Of a stretch of 64,000 nucleotides of DNA, positions 1 through 10,833 are shown piece by piece. The number at the start of each line of letters is the position of its first letter. Position 1 is the stretch's first letter. Location of the stretch: positions 137,425,009-137,489,008 of the forward strand of contig NC_134834.1 in NCBI RefSeq assembly GCF_004210375.1, given 5' to 3'. The position numbers and the translations under genes are program-made. Source of the stretch: Tachypleus tridentatus (Eukaryota > Arthropoda > Merostomata > Xiphosura > Limulidae). The notes below the pieces were generated by a model. That model saw nothing but the letters and a program-made list of their open reading frames with translations, had not been told where the DNA came from and did not search any database.

Positions 1-54
1 CAAAGAAAAGTCGGTTCTCAAAGAAAGCTTGTCAAGAAACGTAAACTATTAATA

Positions 55-3000
55 ATGGGTGAGCTTTTGTTTTAAGCTATAATTTTAATTGTGAAATAGG
101 ATAAAAGAGCTGTATATCTAAAGAACAAATAAATTATTAAATGTTTCGTGTGTTTTACTTAATAACGACTAGAGGTTTTTTTATGAAATACGGCATCAGA
201 TTTACTACTTATTCGCAGATTAGAACTTGTTCTAATTTTCATATATTGTGAAATCACCTGATGAAACGTTCACGCCGTCTCTTTATTATTATTCGTTTTA
301 CTTAATACACATGAACTTTTTAAAATCCTAATGATTTTTTTTGTTAGATGAAATGTAAAATAAGTGTATATGTACTAAATGTATATAAATTAACTAATTG
401 TAACAGCTTTTTAAAATGTTATGTCTTGACCAATAATTACTAGAACGCTATTAGGATTATTGTAAACATTTGAAAAACATATTTTATTAAACTTTGAAGA
501 TGTTTTTTACGATCTACTTCGTACTATAGCAGCTGTTCATTTGTGTTTTTTATTGGTTTATTATTTATTGCTCTCTAGACATATTACATAGTAATTGGTC
601 GATCGCTATAATTTTATTTCATTTAGGTTATTTTTGTATTATTCTCGGCTTTATGAGTTTCCTAATGTCTCAACATGTGGCCAGTGATCTCTGTCCAAAT
701 AAGGAAGACCTCGCTCCGTGTACTTGTGATGGTGAGGGTATTAACTGTATGTACGTTGTAGATGATGATGATCTTCAGCAAGTGTTTAAAGCTTTTTCGA
801 ACCTAACAGCTTTCGTGCTATTTTTATTCAAGGAACACCAGTAACATTAATTCCGAAAGGATTGTTCAGTAGAATCCGAGCTCAGGACTTTATGTTAGAT
901 GTTAATAAAATCAGCATCGTGGAATCTGGTGCTTTCGAAGGATCAGAAAAAACTGCGAGAACCATTAGTCTCTATGGCAACCAGCTGAAAGATTTTCCTT
1001 TTGGGGATATACAAAAATTTCCTGGACTGTTAACATTCAATTTAGGACTGAACAAACTGACGTCAGTTCCAGATTCAGCCTTTGGTCCTCATCCCAACTT
1101 GAGAACCATTATTCTAGCTGAGAACGAGATTACTAGTATTGGCCGTGGCGCGTTCAGTGGACTACCGAAGTTATCTACTATAGAGCTTAGTAGTAACAAG
1201 ATTAGTACTCTCGGACCACAGTCATTGGCTATGACCGGTCATTCAGTTGGCTTGGCGGTAAGAATATTTCAAAGTAGTTACTGTCTGGTATTTTAAAAGT
1301 TTATGATATTTGTAATTTATAAAATTTACTATTTATTCAAAGGTAATTGATATAATTAAGGTGGTGTATATATTATTAGAGAGTACTGTGAAAAGTAAGG
1401 TTATTATGGAAAAATTAACGAAAAAAAGTCACGAAAATGAAGGGGTTATTTTAAAATATGTATTTAAAAAGTTGTTTTATCAGCTTTGTTTAGAACATAT
1501 AACAACATAATTTTAGGTAAATATTATAGTGATTCCAAGTTTGCCATAAAGAAAGGAGAAGTATTGAGTAATTTCCTAAAGCACTTTAAAAGAAAGATGC
1601 TGCAATTTATTCGCAACTTTTTTGCTCTTAAATTTAAAAAAAAATATGTATATCGATACATATTTTTTTCTAGGTTCTTCTCTCGAGCAACATGATTGCC
1701 GATATCGCCACAGATGCATTCAGAGGAATCACTCCCGCATATTTGGCATTAAACAAAAACAGTCTAGAGTTTCTAGACAAAGACGTTTTTCTTCCGCTGA
1801 TGCAAGACATGTCAAAAGTTGAGAATGCACAAATCAGTTTTAAAGGTAAAAATGGAGTTACACTGGAAGATTTTGTTATATTGTAATGGAAGTTATGTGA
1901 ATCTTATTATAGTACATTTATTGTTATAGAACTTTAGGGTTTGTTTGTGTGTTTGAATTTTTGTTGCTATAACATAACTCTTTCCCGTACTATTAGCACT
2001 ATTTATAAGATACATTATAACCAGAATTTTGTTACGTAATGCATAATGCTTTGAATATCTTATCTTTAGAAAAAATGAATATCAAAGATCGTTAACTCAT
2101 TGGACGTTAAGGGAAGTTTGAACTCGTGAATATCCATTAAACTATTTATTGTAATTTTCAGTATTTTTCAAAATCGGTGGAAAATTAAATCTAGCATAAC
2201 AGTGATCTAGTAAGAAAACGTATGTGAGAGAAGAAATGAATGCAACTATACATTATTAACAAATATTCCCTAATTGAATACATTAGTTGAAACAGTATTA
2301 ATATAAACTTTTATTTATCAGTGCATTTTATAATAGAACTCGTAACGTAGTACTTATAAACCAATGATTTTCAATATTATGTTGAATAAAACATCGATGA
2401 AAGCTCCGTATACCTTTTCTCCTAGAGAGGCTGCCAGTAGTTGCTTAGTGTTTAGTGTGCTGTTGACTAGCTGGCTGCCTTCTCTCTAGTCAGTCAAAAT
2501 GAGAATCGTAACACCAACCTTTCACGTGCGCAATAACTTTATTTGTATGCGGTTAAAAAGAAAGAAGATGTTGTTTTCCGAAACATGTAGTACGTATTTT
2601 TGTTAACCTCATACAAATAAATTGATTGTTCACATGAAAGTTTGATGTTACGATTATCATTTCTATTGAAAGTATGGACAAGCGTTGTCAGATGTTAATG
2701 CATTCCCTCTATTCTATAAGTTTAAACTTAGGGACAACCAATATAGATGACCTTTGTATAGCTTTTCTAGAAATCTAGAATCAAACAAATTCTTTTTGGA
2801 CTTTTAATGCCCAGTTTTAATCTAATAATTCTTAATATCTAGCTAGTCTGTACTCAAAACCGTTCCAATAGTTGTGATTAAAATCCCGGACTTCTTTTGA
2901 TACAGACTACTTGAACTTTACTATCGTTCAAAACAGAAGAAGGTAAAATGGTCCCCATCTCATAAATACTATGTAAAATTTTGATAATAAATAATTTATG

Positions 3001-3774
3001 TTGTGTAAATAGTGAAAATAAAATCATATGAAAACATTAATCCTTGTTAAATGAAAAGCTACAGTTTTTCGTAAGCTGGTGTAACTTATATGTCTTTTAT
3101 ATGTGTGAAATTATTTTTGAGTTTGATATCGCTAACAGTGTAATGGAGTTGACGCCTTAATACCAATCGCAAAAGACAATCACAACTATTACAATATAAT
3201 AACAAATGCATCCTGATATACAACTCTTGCACACTAAACAAAATTCTAACCCCATAATACAACAAAAACCAGGAACATAAAAAAAGAACAAGTAAATTTA
3301 ATAACTAAAAGATATCCATAAAGTAAATTAAAGATGAAAACCAACATCAACAATTATAAATGTGTTATATATATATATTGAAATATTTCTAAAATCGCTT
3401 TACTTTCAAAACAAAATAAACTGTAATTAAACTATAATCATACTTTTTTCAAATTTTGTAAAATATTGAATTGTGCGCAGTAAAATGGAAAATAAACATA
3501 TCAACTTCGAACACAATCTTTTATAACTCTTGTCTATTAACTGTTTGTATGATTCATTGAAAATAAGTGTTTTTATTGACATACAAAAACAGATAAATAA
3601 ACACGTTTTCGTTCTACAGGAAACCCCTTCAGCTGTAGTGGCTGTAACAATTATCAGTGGTTGGTGGAGAACAAAGAGATCGTGATGAAACTCCTAACAG
3701 ATTTTCTGTGTGAAGATGGAAAAACATTAGAAGACCTTGAAACAACCGACATTGGCTGTCCAGTGCTCCTCTAA
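55..3774 (+). CDS. Secreted leucine-rich-repeat protein, Oplophorus-luciferase non-catalytic-subunit-like; 4 exons, one frameshift
   Basis: Exons 55-58, 627-1257, 1674-1845 and 3620-3774. Exon 1 is ATG plus one base, ending at a GTGAG donor. Exon 2 supplies the other two bases (Gly) after a TTTAG acceptor, giving a signal peptide MGYFCIILGFMSFLM and then SQHVAS before the mature start near DLCP. Later junctions also match in phase: phase 0 at 1257/1674, and phase 1 at 1845/3620 restoring KG|NPFSC. The N-terminal cap is CPNKEDLAPCTC. About six LRRs follow (SLYGNQL, NLGLNKL, ILAENEI, ELSSNKI), then a C-terminal cysteine cap with NPFSCSGC, LCEDG and IGCP, and TAA at 3772. The predicted length is about 320 residues once a missing base in T5 (821-825) is allowed for. 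The family is common in arthropods as 'oplophorus-luciferin 2-monooxygenase non-catalytic subunit-like'. Luciferase activity is not implied; an extracellular binding role is inference. An ATG at 653 lies inside the signal peptide and is not the likely start. Confidence 0.82.
821..825 (+). other. Frameshift site in LRR gene exon 2
   Basis: Upstream of this T5 run the protein reads SNLTAFVL in one frame. Downstream the family sequence continues as IQGTPVTLIPKG in the next frame. No intron fits in the few bases between them. One extra T would restore continuity, so this is either a homopolymer consensus error or a real disabling indel. Confidence 0.75.
1846..3619 (+). other. Intron 3 of LRR gene
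   Basis: A GTAAAA donor and a TTCTACAG acceptor bound a 1.77 kb AT-rich intron. It holds a weak SINE-A-like scrap near 2455-2495 (CTAGCTGGCTGCCTTC) and an AT microsatellite at about 3367-3380. I see no other gene in it. Confidence 0.75.
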
Positions 3775-3827
3775 ATTCCTATACTGTTTGAATAACTTTC
3801 CATGAAATATTTTTTTTTTTTTCTTTA

Positions 3828-3833
3828 ATTAAA
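3828..3833 (+). terminator. Possible polyadenylation signal of LRR gene
   Basis: An ATTAAA hexamer lies 54 bases after the stop codon, downstream of a long T run. It is a plausible variant poly(A) signal. Nothing else in the sequence confirms the cleavage site. Confidence 0.4.
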
Positions 3834-4186
3834 GTTCTTCATTTAACACGATTTGTTAAGTTTGTTTTACACACTTCCTCTTCTTTAAATTAACTCGTTC
3901 CACATAATCAACAGTTGTTACACAAATGATTATTATGGTGTGTGTATAAGAAATATGTTATTTGTGAATAACGTTAAACTATTTTAGCCTTTATTTTTTT
4001 GGTACACAAAGTTTATTATATTTCAGCCACAAAATATAATATATCTATTCTCGATAGTTCGCTGATAAAAGTTTTTTTAGAAGAAAATAAACATGACCCA
4101 TTAACATTATACTTAATATTAAATTCTGCAATACAAACTAAACTTAAAATTTACACATACAAATAAATCTATATATATATGGTATT

Positions 4187-4270
4187 ATGAAGCTAAAAAT
4201 CGGATTTCGAAATTCGTGGTGGGCAGAGCACAAACTGTCCATTATTTAGCATTGTGCTGAACAACAAACT
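4187..4270 (+). repeat. SINE-B fragment
   Basis: It carries a degraded B box, a GGTGGGCAGAGCACA block and a GCATTGTGCTGAACAACAAAC tail like the other SINE-B copies. The tRNA-like 5' half is missing. Confidence 0.6.
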
Positions 4271-4835
4271 ATACGCATGTTCTTCTCACCTTACTTTTCG
4301 ATCTCTGTAACCTTCGTTTCTGAATTGATTAATAACGACAATTACAAAACCATACCAACATATTGTACCTTTCAACGCCTAGAATTAATCCTAAATATAA
4401 ACAACGAAACACCCTTTCCTTGAATTTTATGAGGAAATGGTAGACGATATTACATGGTGTATATAAACTTCAACAAAAAACAAAAACACGAATTCTATTC
4501 CACGAATGTACATGTGGTAATTTTTCATTTCTCAGCATTTTAACCCTAATATATGGCACTGTGCTTTCTATTTTATTGGGCTAATTTTTTCATACTATTA
4601 TAGAATATAAATTACACTATTATGGTAATCCTTTACTGATTACTGTTGACAACTGAATGACCCAGGGTGAGAATATTTATCATTATTTAAATTTCCCACA
4701 TATTTGTACCAAGGCATATCATAAGAGTTCTACTTCAATGAAGATGCTGACCAAATTTAGTGTTTGAAATAACTCATGGTACCCCATATAGAAGAAAGCT
4801 AGCAAGAAGCTAGCATACAGTATCGGTATATAGTA

Positions 4836-5125
4836 GGCCTGGCATGGCCAAGCGCGTAAGGCGTGCGACTCGTAATCCGAGGGTCGCGGGTTCGAGCCCG
4901 CGTTGCGCTAAATATGCTCGCCCTCCCAGCCGTGGGGGCGTATAATGTGACGGTCAATCCCACTATTCGTTGGTACAAGAGTAGCCCAAGAGTTGGCGGT
5001 GGGTGGTGATGACTAGCTGCCTTCCCTCTAGTCTTACACTGCTAAATTAGGGACGGCTAGCACAGATAGCCCTCGAGTAGCTTTGTGCGAAATTCCAAAA
5101 ACAGAAACAAACACAAACAGAAACA
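4836..5125 (+). repeat. SINE-A, near full length
   Basis: The tRNA-like head has an A-box-like TGGCCAAGCGCG, an anticodon-like CTCGTAA (resembling tRNA-Thr CGT) and a B box GGGTTCGAGCCCG. A body of about 200 bp follows (ATGCTCGCCC, GTGACGGTCAATCCCAC, GAGTTGGCGGTGGGTGG), ending GTAGCTTTGTGCGAAATTC with an A-rich tail. This is the reference copy for the family. Confidence 0.92.
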
Positions 5126-5219
5126 GTAAATAGTAGAAGAAATTAATGTAATTGCACTCCACAAACAAACCTTAATAAAAACAGTATTTAACACTATATA
5201 TATAATACGTTTTGTTGTA

Positions 5220-6500
5220 ATGTCACTATCCGGACAGCATAGAGAATTTTCAGTTGAGCAGAGAATTTGCATAAAAGCTTCATGCGATTCTGGTTACACT
5301 CTCCGACAAATTCTGCAAACTTGAAACGCTCTCCAACAATGTGAAGTACATCACAGATCGTGAGACCGAGACAGGTAAATTTAAAAATAGAAAAGTAAAC
5401 ACTTGTTATTTTGAATTTCGAGCAAAGCCACACTAGGGCTATCTGCGCTAGCCGTACATAATTTAGTAGTGTAAGACTAGATGGAAGGCAACTAATCATC
5501 ACCATCCACCGCCAACTATTGGGCTACTCTTTTACCAATGAATAGTGGGATTGACCGTCACATTATAGCGCCCCCACGGCTGAAAGGGTGAGCATGTTTG
5601 GTGCGACCGGGATTCGAACCCACGACCCTCGGATTACGAGTCGAACGCTTTAACCCACCTGGCCATGCCGGGCCAGTAAACACTTAAACCTAATGATACT
5701 GATGTTAAATATCTTCGTTTATGCAGCCTTCGGGATAGAAGAAAGACTGCCATCGATCTCAAGCGTGAGATAAACAACCATGTACCAAATGACAGAAATG
5801 TGCCCAAATCTACAGTATCAAGAAGGCTCAACGAGAATGAAATATGTGGTCGTGTAGCAGTTTAAAAATCTTTGCTTCGATCTCCAAGTATCGTTAAGTG
5901 ACTGAAATTTACTAAAAAGTAAAAAAAAACTGCACTGTTGATTATTGTAAAAGTGATTTATGGACGGATGAGTTTACGTTTGAAATATTTAGTTGAAAAT
6001 GTAGGTTGTCCGTCTGGCGGAAGAAAGGAGAAAGATAATTAACTCAAGGGAGACAGTGTTATGATTTAGGCGTGTTTTTTCTGCTGAAATAACGAGATAT
6101 TTGCAAAATAGATGGAATAATGGATCAGCACAAGTATCATCAAATACTGATCCATCATGGTATACCCAGTGGTTTACATGTTACTGGTAAGGGATTCTAC
6201 TACCAAGAAGTTAATGACCTTAAATACTCAATCAACCTATACAGAAATTACTTAACTAAGAGAGAAGCTGGTGGAGTCTTTGAAATTATTCAATGGCTCC
6301 CACATAGCCCCAATCTCAACCCAATAAGATAAATTTGTCAAGCATTTGACAAATCAAAAGTTACTTCCAAAGAAACTTTATGAGAGTGTATTAGAGACAC
6401 TTAGAGAAACAATGCCAACAAGACAATGGGGACGACATTTACATCATTCCTGTCACAGGGAAGATTTAACATGTCGCATTATATATAATTATTCAATCAC
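5220..6500 (+). pseudogene. Degenerate Tc1-like transposase, interrupted by a SINE
   Basis: Translated pieces follow the Tc1 transposase order. The N-terminal helix-turn-helix reads SGQHREFSVEQR and DSGYTLRQI from an ATG at 5220. After the inserted SINE come VPNDRNVPKSTVSRRLNEN-like residues. The first catalytic Asp lies in WTDEFTFEIF near 5960. MDQHKYHQILIHH and TGKGFYYQEVNDLKYS follow, with the second Asp in NDLK. The third acidic position is lost: the usual NPIE reads NPIR followed by a stop near 6330. There are many stops and frameshifts, so this is an inactive relic. I could not find convincing terminal inverted repeats. Confidence 0.82.
5405..5674 (-). repeat. SINE-A inserted in the Tc1-like relic
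   Basis: A complete minus-strand copy with a B box at the right. It is flanked by perfect 11-bp duplications AGTAAACACTT at 5394-5404 and 5675-5685. The insertion splits the transposase reading, so it is younger than the transposon. Confidence 0.93.
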
Positions 6501-6539
6501 AATTGATTTTAATTTTCCTAATTTTATCTCTTAACACTT

Positions 6540-7785
6540 TACTACACTGTGTATCATGCTATTATGTAGGGGGGATACAAATGCCATCCTTTTTATCTTG
6601 TTTACATTATTTTTGAAGGAATGATATTAACCATCCTAGCATTTACTTCCTGTTTTGAAAAAGAGTTTTATTTACTTATATATGTAGAGAGATTTGAAAC
6701 TAGCTTAAAATATATTTATGCACTTCATTATTGCCTGAATGCTGTTGCAGATATCAATAAAGTTAAAAATTTGATGAAAAAAAAACTGTGTTGATTCATA
6801 ACTTATACATTCAGTTTGTTATTCGTTGAAGAATAACTCTGGTGTAGGGAAAGTATTCTAATTATTAAAATAAGAATATAATATTGAGCTCATGCTGATT
6901 TGTTTCATTAAGAACTATTTTTGTACACACAACGTGGCTAGAAGTATTTTGATGTGCCAGTTACGTGAAGTAAAAAAAAATAAATAGGTTGTAGTCAGAA
7001 GACCAGAAATAAATCTGAACCTCGCAGGTCCCTTAAGGGGTTTAGTTCAGTGAATACAAAAGAATGATGTGATTATCGTGTTCAGCTAAAAATAATTCTA
7101 GAAGTTACTTTTTAACCAGCTGGAAGGAAAAACCAATTGTGTCAAGTTTGAAATGCGCAAGTAGATACAAGTGGACGAAAATACTTAACATTCATATATG
7201 TAGGATGGTTGGAGAACTATGTTGTTTAAAATAGGTGAGTACTACATCTCAGGAGCATAACGTAGCTAAAACACTGAATAAAAGCAGAAAACACGCACAG
7301 TTAAAATTCCGTAGCAATTGCGAACAATGCAATAGACAAATACGTAATTCATTGTTCCGTAAATCAACAGATTACTCTTTACTCTAGTAATGTCGTAAGG
7401 TAGGCTGTACTTCAATAAAGTTTGTACGAAATATAATCTCACTAATTAGGGATAATTAAAGATTTATATTCTAATGTGAAACAAAATGTCAGTGTTATTG
7501 AGGGTTTATAAATCAATAAATTCATAATGTTCCACGAGTAAAATTATATGTCACTCGAGGCATTTCACGTGAAACTGATGCCCTGATGTGCAGCACGTGT
7601 AGTTTGGTTATCTGCACGAACTGTTTTCAATATGTATATTTTTCTTTCTTTTTCTTTTTTTGCCAGTCTGATAGAGGAAATGAATTTCAGGTACTTCGAT
7701 TACATGTGAGAATAAGTCTTATTCTGATACTAAAATTTACATTTATTATAAGAGTTGAGCTCGTTTTAAAATAGTATCTGAAATG
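6540..7785. other. AT-rich intergenic DNA, no gene seen
   Basis: The first 250 bp end in an A9 run after an AATAAA-like motif (about 6755-6786) and may be transposon 3' sequence. The rest shows no coding signal or recognisable repeat. Confidence 0.5.
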
Positions 7786-7917
7786 ACGGGACCTCACTGG
7801 TACAACATAATGTCTGCGTACTAACAACGCTAGAAACTGGGTTTTAATTTCAGGGATGGGCAGAGCGCAGATAGCCCTTGGGTAGCTTTTTGCTTAATTA
7901 CAAACAAACAAACTGAA
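7786..7917 (+). repeat. SINE-B
   Basis: It has ATGTCTGCG and ACAACGCTAGAAACTGGG, then GGGCAGAGCGCAGATAGCCC and a tail GTAGCTTTTTGCTTAATTAC followed by (CAAA)n. The B box is degraded. Confidence 0.78.
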
Positions 7918-9841
7918 ATTACGGTCTGAAAAATAAAGTTTAATCTTGTGTCTTTTTGTCTTTTCGTAGAAATCATACTGAAAATGTATATAAAACGTAA
8001 TTTAGTCTACTGTTCAGTTTATAAGTATTTTCCTTTTATCTTGGTGTGTTTTGTTTTGTTTTTCCAAAAGCACTATGATATTGAGTAAGAATTAATTTTC
8101 TTTATAAACTAAATAACACTGCTTAAATATCAACCGAACTATTTTCATTTCAATTATACAATTACCAAATTCTTAAATTTCTGAATAATGTTTCTGGAAA
8201 GTAAAATAAGAGCTACTAGACCTCTCTTACCCTTATCAGAACATTTTGGATGAATGTGCAGATGATGAAACGTTTTATGAACATTACGTGTTTCTGTCAT
8301 GGGGACATAAACATAAACGAAGAAGAAAACATTACACATTCAGTGCATTCAACAAATTACTATACTGACGCACTTTAGTTACGTAAAAAATCAAAACAAA
8401 AATGTCCAGCGTATTTTACACAGATGTTATAGAGATTAAATAACTATTTTAAAATGATGTATTGTTGTAAGCTGAAAGACTTTAGAAATTAGAACTAGGC
8501 TTAACGTTTGAGTCTTAACCCAATTTACAGAAATACCCTTCTCAGTTTTTGTTTAACTTTGTAAAAACGTTTATATGAGCAATTATAGTTATTATTAACT
8601 CTATGTGAATGCTTTGCTGGTATGACAAATATCACTGAAATCTGTACATGAACTTCGTGATTTATTATTCAAATAGTTATTGAATTACATGCATACGCAG
8701 ACATACAGACTGTGGTTTACTTTAGTTAGAACAATTTTGTAGTTACTCAAGAGAAAACGATAAAGGTAAAAATTCACGGTCTGTAACATTCGGAATTAGA
8801 AATAACTGTATATTCGTTATTTGATCAAGAAAAAGGATGTACAGAATATTTTGCAAGTAATTATTTTTATTAACACCAAGTGTGTCGAACTGTTTTTCCT
8901 GCCTATAGCCCACCCACATGTTGCTATAACTACATAGCATAGTAACATCTTTCCTGTCACTTCTGAAAAGTCATTTGCAGGTGTATAGGGAGTTACTAAG
9001 CGTGAAATATATTCTTTTCATTGTAGGACTACATATTTCAAGCTTCCTTTGCTTAACTAGCAAGCGGAACTTACCACCTGGCTATAATAATGAAGCTTTA
9101 AAATGCCGATTCTATCATATGTATCTCACAGTAAGTGCACTTGTTAGCGGTCACTTCAACTAATTGACTGTACTGTAAAGTATGTAACAATTGCTTGGAT
9201 GTTTATGTCACAACCGGTTCATAAGCGGATGTCACAGGTCAAAAATACCTGTGTATTGGTAGTTAATAGGTTAACAATACATTCACGTTACAAAAGTGTA
9301 ACCTCTTCATAGCTTAACTCGTGATTCATAAAAAAAAAACTATGTGTGTATGGTCTGAGCCCTATTCAAAAGTTGACCGATGTGTTAAAAAACAAACAAA
9401 TATTATTATAACACACCTGAAAGAGAAAGACAGCGAGGAATTTCTAATATTATTAAAAAGCAAACACATGAGTAAAGGTTCGTGACATACATTTCATTTG
9501 TCAAAACAGCAAATATACTCGTGTGGATAAAAAAAGAACGCCCAAAACCCATGTGTCTGTATTACGATCTTAAACCAACGATACTTTGATCAGTACCAAG
9601 GGCGTAGCCAGAAAGTGAACGCCACACAACCATCCTAATATTTTAAAAGGTCAGTTGTCATCTGATATTTTAAAATAAATACCTGTATTTCATGTACATA
9701 GAACAAAATGTTTATATTTGTTTGGGAGAGGACTCTTACCCCTGTTGGCTTCGTTCTTGATTAGTACACAATGTAAATGAAATGAAACTCAACAATGCAA
9801 TCATAAATGTCTACGCCAAATGAAATATATCTGTTATGAAG
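7918..9841. other. Intergenic DNA, no gene seen
   Basis: AT-rich sequence whose open frames are all short and lack family resemblance. The phrase AGGGCGTAGCCAGAAAGTG near 9600 resembles a dispersed repeat, but I cannot assign it. Confidence 0.45.
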
Positions 9842-10316
9842 CCAGCTAGTCATCATCAACCATCGTCGAACTCTTTTGGCTACTATTTTACCAACGAACA
9901 GTTAGATTGGTTTCGTTTGCTTTGTTTTTGAATTTCGCGTAAAGCAACACGAGGGCTCTCTGCGCTAGCCGTCCCTAATTTAGCAGTGTAAGACTAGAGG
10001 GAAGGAATTAGTCATCACCACCCACCGCCAACTCTTGGGCTACTCTTTTACCGACGAATAGCGGGATTGACCGTCACGTTGTAATGTCTCCACGGCTGAA
10101 AGGGCGAGATTGTTTGGCGCGATGGGGTTTCGAACCCACGATCCTCGGATTACGAGTCGAGTGCCTTAACTATCTAGCCAAGCCCGGCCCAGTTAAACTG
10201 ACCGTAACATAGTTATGCCCCTACGGCTGAAAGACCAGGCATATCTGATGAAACGGGGATTTGAACCCACTACCCATTGCCAATCGAGTGCCCAATCCAC
10301 CTGGCCATGCCGGGCC
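9842..10316 (-). repeat. Older SINE-A, split by a second SINE-A
   Basis: The two halves (9842-9910 and 10191-10316) together make one minus-strand SINE-A. Its middle is interrupted exactly where the internal motif ATTGACCGTCACATT would run. The head end reads CCTGGCCATGCCGGGCC. Confidence 0.85.
9911..10190 (-). repeat. Younger SINE-A nested in an older SINE-A
   Basis: A full-length minus-strand copy. It is flanked by AGTTAGATTGG (9900-9910) and AGTTAAACTGA (10191-10201), an imperfect target-site duplication derived from the host SINE. Confidence 0.85.
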
Positions 10317-10703
10317 GAAAGACGAGTATTGAAATCTTTCACATGTGATAAATATATAAAGATAAACCGTAAAGTTAGCTACAACCATAAATATACTCTT
10401 TTTTGGGAAAGAAATAATATCCGTATTTATATACAGAAATGATAAATCATTTAAAGTGGACACCTTTTATCGTTATTTATTAAAGATTTCTCAGATGCAA
10501 TGAAAAGGGATTCCTTGTACTTTCTGTCCAAAAAATCGTGCCAATTTATTTCAATTTTATTGCTAAAACGGCGACTGATTCAAGCAATCCGTGCTTTAAA
10601 GTGTACTAAACGGAACTCCTACCAACTTTATCCATAAAAATATTCCACACAGCGTTCCTTTGTAGGTTACTCATTTTTACCAATATATATTTGCGTTACA
10701 AAT

Positions 10704-10833
10704 AGCCCCCCAGTGTCACAGCGGTATGTATGTCTGTGAACTCACACCGCTAGAAACCGGATTTCGATACCCATTGTGGGCATAGCACAGATAGCCGATT
10801 GTATACTTTTGTGCTTAATTCCAAACAAACAAT
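10704..10833 (+). repeat. SINE-B, full length
   Basis: A box GTCACAGCGGTATG, B-box region GATTTCGATACCC, GTGGGCATAGCACAGATAGCC, and tail TTTTGTGCTTAATTCC followed by CAAACAAACAA. Confidence 0.85.

Noticed and set aside
653..844. Start codon of the LRR protein at 653
   Set aside because: The residues before it (YFCIILGF) complete a hydrophobic signal peptide and splice in phase to ATG+G at 55-58, so 653 is an internal methionine.
2455..2495. SINE-A fragment in intron 3 of the LRR gene
   Set aside because: Only one phrase of about 25 bp resembles the SINE body, which is not enough for a separate feature.
4860..4910. A functional tRNA gene
   Set aside because: The head has A and B box-like motifs but a mismatched anticodon stem and continues into a SINE body, so it is a retroposon and not a tRNA gene.
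5194..5505. Minus-strand open frames around 5057-5505
   Set aside because: They run antisense across the SINE and the Tc1-like relic and have no family resemblance.
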